Shown here piece by piece: positions 1-5,521 of a stretch of DNA of 9,213 nucleotides. The notes beneath the pieces were generated by a model. It was given only the letters and a program-made list of their open reading frames with translations. It did no database searches and was not told where the DNA came from. The position numbers and the translations under genes are program-made. The number at the start of each line of letters is the position of its first letter. The first letter of the stretch is position 1. Source of the DNA: an uncultured Prevotella sp. (GTDB lineage Bacteria > Bacteroidota > Bacteroidia > Bacteroidales > Bacteroidaceae); NCBI GenBank assembly GCA_900772835.1, contig CAAGSA010000087.1, positions 1 to 9,213 of the forward strand, given 5' to 3'.

Positions 1-413
1 ACAGCGAAAAGAAATTGCAAGTCGAGTTTTGAAGCCTTAGGATTGTGCAGATAAAACATTATCAACATAATCAAGCACTTATGATAGAAGTGTGATTCCT
101 CAAAACTTTTATTCCAGTCTGCCGTATAGTTAATCATACTGCAAACAAGCTTTTCCTTTATCAGCAATTCTTTTTTTGCGGATTCTTTCAATGGGGTGCA
201 TTTCAACTCCGCATTCACAAAAGCGAAGTCTGCTTCTTGACGAGAGTTGAGATTATACTTGAAGAAAAGTTCTTCCACTAATTGCCCTAAGCCCCCCTTT
301 CCCTTATGCTCCTCAGCATCAGGCGCAAAGTCACGCAAGCATTTGTTCACCAGGCGCTTGCTGTAATTGAATATTGACGAAATGTCCTTTTCATTGTATG
401 GTAGTTTTGTCAT
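1..413 (-). CDS. MutH/Sau3AI-type restriction endonuclease, N-terminal part (cut by window edge)
   Basis: Reading the minus strand from the ATG at 413 gives an open frame of 137 codons that leaves the window without a stop. Seen: KGKGGLGQLVEELFF (about residues 37-51), then D62, then AELKCTPLK (68-76). The D-x6-E-x-K arrangement (D62, E69, K71), preceded by a Glu at E47, matches the catalytic layout of MutH and of the N-terminal domain of Sau3AI. It is followed by KEKLVCSMINY and an FEESHF stretch that also resemble Sau3AI. Family knowledge: Sau3AI cuts double-stranded DNA at GATC and MutH nicks hemimethylated GATC in mismatch repair. Bacteroidetes normally lack the MutH pathway, so a restriction role is more likely. 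Codons are AT-richer than in the core genes to the right, suggesting transfer. No methyltransferase is visible, and its partner may lie beyond the left edge. Full length, a second domain and GATC specificity cannot be judged here. Confidence 0.82.
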   Translation of the reverse strand, partial: MTKLPYNEKDISSIFNYSKRLVNKCLRDFAPDAEEHKGKGGLGQLVEELFFKYNLNSRQEADFAFVNAELKCTPLKESAKKELLIKEKLVCSMINYTADWNKSFEESHFYHKCLIMLIMFYLHNPKASKLDLQFLFA

Positions 414-465
414 TTGCCTGTTATCTATACGATTATAATTATTTTTTTATATTCTGAAATTCTGC

Positions 466-489
466 CTCTATTAGTTCGGTATAATAGAG
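466..489. promoter_or_regulatory. 8-bp dyad, candidate operator or attenuator
   Basis: CTCTATTA (466-473) and TAATAGAG (482-489) are perfect inverted copies separated by 8 bases. The dyad lies 53 bases upstream of the nuclease start (minus strand) and just before the ATG at 496 (plus strand), a place where an operator would sit. No clear TAnnTTTG box was found for the nuclease. It could equally be a chance hairpin in AT-rich DNA. Confidence 0.25.
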
Positions 490-495
490 CCAACT

Positions 496-795
496 ATGAC
501 TATCGAGCCACAGTCTTATACAAAGGTAATAATTATTTTGAATTCCTGGGGAATTAATTATCCTTTAAATTATTTCGGCCAAGAATTGGAGGACGAAATC
601 ATTGGCGTGGAATTAATGAGAAATGGTAGAAGGAGAGGCGTAGGCGGCGATGCTGCCAAGCTACACAACATTCCTATTAACTCTTACCAATTCAAGGGTA
701 GCACATTCTATAATTCTAAAAATCTTGACAAAAGATTAATGGAGATTAATGTTAGATTAATGGAGATTAATGTTTTAAAAACAAATGATGATTAG
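496..795 (+). CDS. Unrecognised short ORF, possibly remnant of a decayed gene
   Basis: A 99-codon open frame, divergent from the nuclease gene. I do not recognise the product. The middle (about residues 18-75, from INYPLNYFGQELEDEI to FYNSKNLDKRL) reads like genuine protein with plausible AT-rich codon use. The last 20 residues are produced by a 21-bp tandem DNA duplication (RLMEINV twice) and look non-native. In another frame the bases about 447-550 give a protein-like run (RYNRANYDYRATVLYKG) ending in TAA at 551-553, so an old frameshift near 540-555 is possible. No promoter or signal peptide is seen. It may be a truncated, frameshifted remnant of an accessory gene, or non-coding. Residues INYPLNYFGQE are echoed as INYFFGQE downstream at 850-873. 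Confidence 0.3.
   Translation: MTIEPQSYTKVIIILNSWGINYPLNYFGQELEDEIIGVELMRNGRRRGVGGDAAKLHNIPINSYQFKGSTFYNSKNLDKRLMEINVRLMEINVLKTNDD
733..774 (+). repeat. 21-bp perfect tandem duplication
   Basis: Bases 733-753 and 754-774 are identical 21-mers. Each unit contains two near-copies of AGATTAATG, so four AGATTAATG words occur at spacings of 10, 11 and 10 bases, close to one helical turn each. The duplication lies at the 3' end of the weak ORF 496-795. Confidence 0.9.
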
Positions 796-855
796 AGTGG
801 AGACAATAAGTCAAGCAGATGTATATAGTTTTTTTGAACATTAATCTCCATTAAT
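756..855. repeat. Inverted repeat, 19-bp perfect arms with 62-base spacer
   Basis: ATTAATGGAGATTAATGTT (756-774) is matched by its exact reverse complement at 837-855. The first copy of the tandem unit (735-753) can pair with the same downstream arm, giving two alternative stems. After two mismatches the A-run at 777-781 can pair with the T-run at 829-835, extending the stem. It could be a hairpin terminator, a protein-binding dyad or the relic of a mobile element. Confidence 0.75.
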
Positions 856-1457
856 TATTTTTTCGGTCAAGAATTTCCATCGCACCACAGTATTGTTACA
901 ATAATTAACATCTTATATTGCTTTAAATGTTAAATTCCGGAGACTCACACACTCTGAGAATCGCGTATTTGCGGAGAAATGAAATTTTGTACGGAAAAAC
1001 GCCAAAATTTCAAGACCTGCGTAAAGTGTTATAATTCAGCAATATAGAGAAACTGGCAGTCTGAAACATAGCCCAAAATCGAGCCGTTCGATAGAAACGC
1101 TTTGATCGTTCAATATGAACGACTGAAAAGTTTTTGCTTGATGAGTGGGGGTACAGACACGTTTCGAAGCCGATTTTGGGCGTTTTTGTAAAGAATTACG
1201 CCTGAATCCGGAGTCTTCGCTGTAGGCAACGGTGCCACGGAAAGGCGCAACAGGACGAAACGGTACGTAAGAGTAATTTACGATGTAAAGAATTTTGTTT
1301 TTGAAATGTTAAAGCAGAATCCGCCGTTTGTGAACGAATGTTATTTCGCATAAAGAGTGCGCTATATATGCAGCAACACAAAAAATGGGGCTCAGGATGA
1401 AAAAAAAGAGGGGATTCTTTGAAATTTGGGATTAAAATTGCAATTTTGTTGCTGATT
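796..1457. other. Intergenic stretch, no secure gene
   Basis: No convincing coding region lies here on either strand. It contains the inverted 19-mer (837-855); a diverged repeat of earlier sequence (850-875 resembling 553-587); a 22-codon ORF at 979-1047 with a natural-looking frame but no further support; a structured inverted repeat (1071-1181); a direct repeat TGTAAAGAATT (1187-1197 and 1284-1294); and a small CGTAA/TTACG hairpin (1266-1282). Base composition rises from AT-rich to intermediate towards the helicase gene. Long minus-strand frames reaching into 1196-1418 belong to the antisense shadow of the helicase. Confidence 0.6.
1071..1187 (+). ncRNA. Long interrupted inverted repeat followed by T-run; candidate structured RNA or terminator
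   Basis: GCCCAAAATCG (1071-1081) pairs perfectly with CGATTTTGGGC (1171-1181). The pairing continues inward: all 22 bases of the right arm (1160-1181) find partners in 1071-1099, leaving only bulges of 1, 2 and 4 bases on the left side. Inside lies a second hairpin, TCGTTCA (1106-1112) with TGAACGA (1116-1122) and a 3-base loop. Five T residues (1183-1187) follow the outer stem, as in an intrinsic terminator on the plus strand. No RNA family is recognised. A degraded mobile-element end or a repeated extragenic element are alternatives. Confidence 0.4.
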
Positions 1458-3401
1458 ATGCAAGAAAAGAAGACACAAGACAGTATATCGCAGCCCGTGT
1501 TCGCACTGCTGCGACAGAAAGCTCTGCTGCAGACGGAATATGAGGAGGAGAAGGAAAGCTTCAGACGGCAGATGCAGGCACAGGGACTGGCACGGCGCAT
1601 CAGACGGGGCGACGCGTGGCACCCCGTGCGCATAGGCAGATGCTACTACAACTCGCTGAACCAGTTTGCAGTGGAGGTGTACAGAACCGCCGACGAGGAC
1701 ATTGAGCACAACTTCGAGTACGGCAAGCCCGTGTGCCTGTTCCGGCTGCCGGAAAATGCCGCCGGCAGCGGAGCGGTGCCAAGGCAGGCAGGACGGGAGG
1801 GGTTTGAAATCCTCACCACCGGCACCGTGAGCTATGCCGATGCCGACCGCATGGTGGTCACCATACTCGAGAAGACCGGCATCGCCACCACGCTGCAGAA
1901 CGCAGCGGGAGTGGGAGTGCAGATGTTCTTCGACGAAACGAGCTACCGGCTGATGTTCGAAGCCCTGGACCGCACCATCCGCGCCAAGGGCAACCGCCTC
2001 GCATATCTGCGCGACCTGTTCTACTCGCAGCAGAAGGCGGCAGAGTTCTCGTTCGACAGCATACGCTTCCCGTGGCTCAACGCATCGCAGGAGCAGGCGG
2101 TGAACAGTGTGCTCAGGGCGAAGGACGTGGCTGTGGTGCACGGACCGCCCGGAACGGGCAAGACCACGACACTCGTGGAGGCAATCTACGAGACGCTGAA
2201 GCGCGAGAGCCAGGTAATGGTGTGCGCGCAGAGCAACATGGCGGTGGACTGGATCAGCGAGAAGCTCGCCGACCGGGGAGTGGCGGTGCTGCGCATCGGC
2301 AACCCCACACGTGTGACCGACAAGATGCTCTCCTTCACCTATGAGCGGCGGTTCGAGTCGCACCCCGACTATCCCGAGCTATGGAGCATACGCAAGGCGA
2401 TACGCGAGATGCGCGCCAGCCGCAGGCGCGGCAGCTCCGACAACTGGCACCAGAAGCTGGACAGGCTGAAGAGCCGTGCCACGGAGATTGAGTGCCGCAT
2501 CAACGCGCAGCTCTTCGGCGAGGCAAGGGTGATAGCGTGCACACTCGCCGGAAGTGCGGGCCGCACGATGGCGGGGCAGAAGTTCACCACGCTCTTCATC
2601 GACGAGGCGGCGCAGGCCATGGAGGCGGCATGCTGGATTGCCATACGCCGCGCCACGAGGGTGGTGCTCGCCGGCGACCACTGCCAGCTGCCGCCCACCG
2701 TGAAGAGCCTGGAGGCGATGCGCGGCGGACTCGCCAAGACGCTGATGGAGCGCATAGTGGAGAACAAGCCGGAGGTGGTCACGCTGCTCACGATGCAGTA
2801 CCGCATGAACCGCCGCATCATGGAGTTCTCGAGCCGGTGGTTCTACGGAGGGCGCATGACGGCGGCACCCGAAGTGGAGCACCGCGGCATACTCGACTAC
2901 GACGAGCCGATGATGTGGATAGACACCTCGGCGACGGAGGCATACGAGCAGTTCGTGGGCGAGAGCTTCGGCAGGATAAACCGCAAGGAGGCGGAGCTCA
3001 CGCTGGAGCGGCTGCAGCAGTATTTCGAGAAGATCGGCAGGCAGCGCATTCTGGACGAGAGCATCGACGTGGGTATCATCTCGCCCTACCGCGCACAGGT
3101 ACAGCTGCTGCGCCAGATGATCAAGGGCAGCGCCTTCTTCCGCCCGTTCCGCCGGCTGCTGTCGGTGAACACCGTGGACGGTTTCCAGGGACAGGAGCGC
3201 GACATCATCATCATATCGCTGGTGCGCTCCAATGCCGAGGGACAGATAGGCTTCCTGGCAGACCTGCGCCGCATGAACGTGGCGATAACGCGCGCAAGGA
3301 TGAAGCTCATCATCATGGGCAACGCGCAGACGCTGGCACACACGCGCTTCTACAAGGAGCTGTACGCCTACGTGGCGGAATGCAGTCCGAAGGAGGAATA
3401 A
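1458..3401 (+). CDS. Superfamily 1 DNA/RNA helicase (UPF1/DNA2/IGHMBP2-like)
   Basis: A 647-residue ATP-dependent helicase with all expected motifs in order: Q-like NASQEQAV just before Walker A GPPGTGKT (229-236, K235); motif Ia VCAQSNMAVD; Walker B IDEAAQA (D382, E383); motif III GDHCQLPP (406-413); QYRMN (447-451); motif V VDGFQGQE (573-580); motif VI NVAITRAR (607-614). The first 200 residues match the N-terminal region of this bacterial family only in general form. An in-frame TTG at 1419 would add 13 hydrophobic residues, but ATG 1458 gives the polar start MQEKKTQ and is preferred. Upstream, TTG (1419-1421) and CAATTTTG (1441-1448) are 19 bases apart, an imperfect promoter match that would leave almost no leader. 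A hairpin follows the stop, so the gene looks monocistronic. Substrate and role are unknown; cytosolic nucleic-acid remodelling is inferred from family. Confidence 0.93.
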   Translation: MQEKKTQDSISQPVFALLRQKALLQTEYEEEKESFRRQMQAQGLARRIRRGDAWHPVRIGRCYYNSLNQFAVEVYRTADEDIEHNFEYGKPVCLFRLPENAAGSGAVPRQAGREGFEILTTGTVSYADADRMVVTILEKTGIATTLQNAAGVGVQMFFDETSYRLMFEALDRTIRAKGNRLAYLRDLFYSQQKAAEFSFDSIRFPWLNASQEQAVNSVLRAKDVAVVHGPPGTGKTTTLVEAIYETLKRESQVMVCAQSNMAVDWISEKLADRGVAVLRIGNPTRVTDKMLSFTYERRFESHPDYPELWSIRKAIREMRASRRRGSSDNWHQKLDRLKSRATEIECRINAQLFGEARVIACTLAGSAGRTMAGQKFTTLFIDEAAQAMEAACWIAIRRATRVVLAGDHCQLPPTVKSLEAMRGGLAKTLMERIVENKPEVVTLLTMQYRMNRRIMEFSSRWFYGGRMTAAPEVEHRGILDYDEPMMWIDTSATEAYEQFVGESFGRINRKEAELTLERLQQYFEKIGRQRILDESIDVGIISPYRAQVQLLRQMIKGSAFFRPFRRLLSVNTVDGFQGQERDIIIISLVRSNAEGQIGFLADLRRMNVAITRARMKLIIMGNAQTLAHTRFYKELYAYVAECSPKEE

Positions 3402-3425
3402 AATAAATTGCAACATTTGTGCACA

Positions 3426-3455
3426 CCGCCGGATATAAAGCTTAATATCCGGCGG
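3426..3455 (+). terminator. Hairpin after the helicase gene
   Basis: CCGCCGGATAT (3426-3436) and ATATCCGGCGG (3445-3455) form a perfect 11-bp stem with an 8-base loop, 24 bases after the helicase stop. No T-run follows, so termination strength is uncertain, but position and stability fit a transcript end. Confidence 0.7.
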
Positions 3456-3502
3456 CGATTAGTTAATGGGAGCAATATAAAATTAAATCTGAAGCGCGGG
3501 GG

Positions 3503-3533
3503 TTGCAGGAGAAGGATTATTGCCGTACCTTTG
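3503..3533 (+). promoter_or_regulatory. Bacteroidetes-type promoter for the DUF4248 gene
   Basis: TTG (3503-3505) lies 20 bases before TACCTTTG (3526-3533), matching the -33 TTG and -7 TAnnTTTG elements read by the Bacteroidetes primary sigma factor. Transcription would start near 3540, leaving a leader of about 80 bases. Confidence 0.75.
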
Positions 3534-3544
3534 CAGTGCTGACA

Positions 3545-3574
3545 GGGGGAAACGAAGGTGTTCGCCCATCCCCC
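3545..3574 (+). promoter_or_regulatory. Structured 5' leader of the DUF4248 gene
   Basis: GGGGGA (3545-3550) pairs with TCCCCC (3569-3574). Inside, CGAA (3553-3556) pairs with TTCG (3561-3564) around a GGTG loop. The hairpin sits at the very 5' end of the predicted transcript, followed by an AT-rich stretch to the start codon. It could stabilise the mRNA or regulate it. No known riboswitch is recognised. Confidence 0.5.
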
Positions 3575-3621
3575 GAAAGCAACGAACCATATTATTAATT
3601 TTAATTTAAAGCACAGCTATC

Positions 3622-3852
3622 ATGAAAGACACTAACAGAGAATTCAGGGTGCGCACGTACGGACGCACGGAACTGGCACAGGAGTACTGTCCGCTGCTGC
3701 AGCCGCAGTCGGCATACCGCAGGCTGACGGCATGGATAAAGCTGAATCCGCAGCTGTCGCAGAAGCTGCTCGACGGAGGGAGACCGCGCCGGGGGCGAAC
3801 CTTCACCCCGAACGAGGTGAAGATGATTGTGGAGTATCTGGGCGAGCCGTAA
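3622..3852 (+). CDS. DUF4248 family small protein
   Basis: A 76-residue protein. The pattern RVRTYGRTELAQEYCP near the N-terminus (9-24), AYRRLTAWIKLNPQL in the middle (31-45), and FTPNEVKMIVEYLGEP at the C-terminus is the signature of DUF4248, a small Bacteroidetes-specific family. The layout (YG-x-EL-A helix, then FTP-x-EV) is reminiscent of a compact helix-turn-helix, but no DNA-binding role is established and I infer none. Relatives often sit near HU-like proteins and amidases; here the gene stands alone, with its own promoter and leader, convergent with recX. The ATG at 3622 is the only reasonable start and gives a family-typical length. Function unknown. Confidence 0.85.
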   Translation: MKDTNREFRVRTYGRTELAQEYCPLLQPQSAYRRLTAWIKLNPQLSQKLLDGGRPRRGRTFTPNEVKMIVEYLGEP

Positions 3853-3869
3853 TGCCGGGAACTGAAGAA

Positions 3870-3935
3870 TGCCCGTCCGGGCAATCCTGGGGCACGCCGT
3901 GTGCCTATGGCGGGGGAGCGACAACGGTCACTCCC
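3870..3935. terminator. Hairpin cluster between convergent genes, probable bidirectional terminator
   Basis: Three inverted repeats fill the 75 bases between the DUF4248 stop and the recX stop: TGCCCG/CGGGCA (3870-3883), GGCAC/GTGCC (3891-3905), and GGGAG/CTCCC (3914-3935). Read on the minus strand, the last continues inward through a G-U wobble and three more pairs to a CGTT loop and covers the recX stop codon. None has a long T-run. Confidence 0.5.
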
Positions 3936-4449
3936 ATACCCCGGGACTGCCGGGAAGGGCATCAGAATCCAGCCGGCTGAAGATTTCCTCCAGGCAGCAG
4001 CGCGCCTCTTCCATACTGTAGCCCCTGCCCATGGCGAAACGGATGAGTTTGCACGACAGTTCGTAGTCGCTTTTGGCTTTTACGGACTTCATCTTAGCCA
4101 AGAGCAGTGGGCGGAGAGTCTCCTTGAAGTCGTCATCCTCAATCTCGTCGAGCACGCGCTGGCGGATGTCCCCGCCAATGCGCTTCAGGCGCAGCGCCTG
4201 GTCGATTTTGTGCCTGCCCCATTTGTTGTAGCGCACCTTGTCGTTGGCGAACGCCCGGGCATAACGCTCGTCGTCGACGAAACAGCCCTTCACGAGCGCG
4301 GCGATGACACGCGCCTGCGCCTCCTCGCCGATGCCCCAGCGGCGCATCTTCTCCTGCATCTCGAACGAACAGTGCTCCGAACGGGCACACAGCGCACTGA
4401 GCTTCTGCAGTGCTTCCTTTTCGGTGGTTTCCTTTACTGTCTTCTGCAT
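3928..4449 (-). CDS. recX: Regulatory protein RecX
   Basis: A 173-residue basic, helical protein of the RecX family, which binds RecA filaments and tunes recombination and SOS activity. Seen: CARSEHCSFEMQEKMRRWGI (21-40), the diagnostic FVDDERYARAFANDKV (57-72), KWGRHKI (76-82), and a C-terminal repeat unit with RGYSMEEAR (142-150). These correspond to the tandem three-helix repeats of the family, and length is typical. Its start lies inside the end of prmC (16-bp overlap), so the two are almost certainly co-transcribed and translationally coupled. The ATG at 4449 (MQKTVKETTEKEAL) is the longest ATG start that fits the family. prmC-recX adjacency is common in Bacteroidales. recA is not in the window. 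Confidence 0.9.
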   Translation of the reverse strand: MQKTVKETTEKEALQKLSALCARSEHCSFEMQEKMRRWGIGEEAQARVIAALVKGCFVDDERYARAFANDKVRYNKWGRHKIDQALRLKRIGGDIRQRVLDEIEDDDFKETLRPLLLAKMKSVKAKSDYELSCKLIRFAMGRGYSMEEARCCLEEIFSRLDSDALPGSPGVWE

Positions 4450-5276
4450 ATCGTGTTCCTTTCCTTTCCGTAAATATCCTTTATCGTTTCCACTGCCGCA
4501 AAGCCCTCACTGCGCAGCATATCCTCAGTGACGGCGGCATACAGAGGGTTTATCTCGAACATCAGCCATCCGCCGGGCTTCAGCGCGCGTGCCGCGTAGC
4601 GGGCGATGGCACGGTAGAAGAGCAAGGGTGCATCGTCGGGCACGAAGAGAGCGAGATGGGGCTCATACGAGAGCACGTTGCGCTCCATACCGCTCTCCTC
4701 GCTCCGGCAGATGTAGGGTGGATTGCTCACCACGAGATGCCAGCGGTCGGTATCGTCGGGCAGGGAGAGCGCATCCTGCAAGCGGAAACGCACGTCGGCA
4801 CCCAGCCGACGGGCGTTAGCGGCGGCTATGCGCAGAGCGTCGGTGGAAATGTCGCACGCCTCGACCTCAGCCTCTGGACATTCGAGGGCTATTGTGGCGG
4901 CTATGCAGCCGCTGCCCGTGCCAATGTCGAGCACACGGGCATGGGGCGTGGCGGCAACGGCTCCGGCGGCAAGGCGGCACAGCTGCTCGGTCTCGGGGCG
5001 CGGAATGAGCACCCCAGGCTCTACGTGGAATGTGCGTCCGCAGAAGGGGGCAACGGCGGTGACGTACTGCACGGGCTCGCCCTTCTCGAGTCTCGCCACG
5101 GCGCTTTCGAGCCTCTGCACAGCCTCGGGGGCAAGCTGCTCCACAGCACCGCACAGGATGTCGGTGAGCGAGAGGCCGAACATGTCGTCGAGCAGAATCC
5201 TCGCCACGGCCTTTGCCTCGCCCTCGCCGCAGGCGCAGCAGCGGTCGATGCGCTGCCATATCTCTTTGTATGTCAT
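4434..5276 (-). CDS. prmC: Peptide chain release factor N5-glutamine methyltransferase
   Basis: PrmC (HemK) methylates the glutamine of the GGQ motif in release factors RF1 and RF2 using S-adenosylmethionine, improving termination. Seen in 280 residues: an N-terminal helical region with RPETEQL (93-99) at its end; the SAM-binding loop LDIGTGSG (116-123); the acidic residue of the next strand in CDIS (D142); and the catalytic NPPY (185-188), typical of methyltransferases acting on amide or amino nitrogen. Length is normal. The ATG at 5276 is about 20-25 bases downstream of the predicted transcription start, and a strong -7 box supports it. It is the first gene of a two-gene operon with recX and is divergent from metG. 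Confidence 0.95.
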   Translation of the reverse strand: MTYKEIWQRIDRCCACGEGEAKAVARILLDDMFGLSLTDILCGAVEQLAPEAVQRLESAVARLEKGEPVQYVTAVAPFCGRTFHVEPGVLIPRPETEQLCRLAAGAVAATPHARVLDIGTGSGCIAATIALECPEAEVEACDISTDALRIAAANARRLGADVRFRLQDALSLPDDTDRWHLVVSNPPYICRSEESGMERNVLSYEPHLALFVPDDAPLLFYRAIARYAARALKPGGWLMFEINPLYAAVTEDMLRSEGFAAVETIKDIYGKERNTICRRQ

Positions 5277-5303
5277 ATATAGCGTTTTATCATTTAATTA
5301 ATG

Positions 5304-5334
5304 CAAAATTACGTTATGTGGCACAGGCTCACAA
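5304..5334 (-). promoter_or_regulatory. Bacteroidetes-type promoter for prmC-recX
   Basis: On the minus strand, TTG (complement of 5332-5334) precedes TAATTTTG (complement of 5304-5311) by 20 bases, a perfect -7 TAnnTTTG match with a TTTG-type -33 element. The prmC start follows 27 bases after the box. Confidence 0.75.
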
Positions 5335-5349
5335 ACATAATCGGCGATA

Positions 5350-5384
5350 TTTAATGCAGAATGCGAAAAAAAGCATTAACTTTG
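5350..5384 (+). promoter_or_regulatory. Probable promoter for metG
   Basis: TAACTTTG (5377-5384) is a perfect -7 box. The -33 element is weak: TTTA at 5350-5353, 23 bases upstream, is the best candidate. It is divergent from the prmC promoter, the two -7 boxes being about 65 bases apart. Confidence 0.6.
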
Positions 5385-5390
5385 CAGTTG

Positions 5391-5521
5391 TTTAGCAAAA
5401 TCCACATTAATGATTAATACGGCAGACCACGGGAGACACTGCACCGGAGCGTACGTTTCTGCCCGCGCAGCAGTCTGTCATGTATATACATAAAACTAAA
5501 AAAACGATAATATACATATAT
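5391..5521 (+). promoter_or_regulatory. Long 5' leader of metG with possible branched stem
   Basis: About 130 bases separate the predicted transcription start from the metG start. GGCAGAC (5421-5427) can pair with GTCTGTC (5473-5479, one G-U pair); inside it CGGG (5430-5433) can pair with CCCG (5462-5465), and AGA (5434-5436) with TCT (5458-5460). The rest is AT-rich up to the ATG. No T-box features are seen. Control of metG through this leader is only a possibility. Confidence 0.35.

Noticed and set aside
733..774. Start of a CRISPR array
   Set aside because: There are only two directly adjacent 21-bp copies, with no spacers between them and no cas genes.
1419..1448. Promoter TTG-N19-CAATTTTG for the helicase
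   Set aside because: It has one mismatch in the -7 box and would put the transcription start almost at the ATG, so it is not called as a feature.
1419..1457. N-terminal membrane segment or signal peptide on the helicase (KFGIKIAILLLI)
   Set aside because: It depends on a TTG start upstream and is AT-rich; the family starts with polar residues, so ATG 1458 is more likely.
2492..3406. A 304-codon plus-strand frame inside the helicase gene
   Set aside because: It is an alternative frame of the same DNA, extremely rich in Gly, Arg, His and Ala, with no family features.
1392..3416. Long minus-strand open frames (323 and 345 codons) opposite the helicase gene
   Set aside because: They are antisense shadows of a GC-rich gene with complete helicase motifs. 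Their translations are rich in His, Leu, Arg and Val with no recognisable domain.
4410..5301. Plus-strand frames of up to 290 codons opposite prmC
   Set aside because: The minus strand carries all PrmC motifs, so these are shadows.
5391..5521. T-box or SAM riboswitch upstream of metG
   Set aside because: No T-box sequence, specifier loop or SAM-class conserved core could be found by eye, and T-boxes are rare in this phylum.
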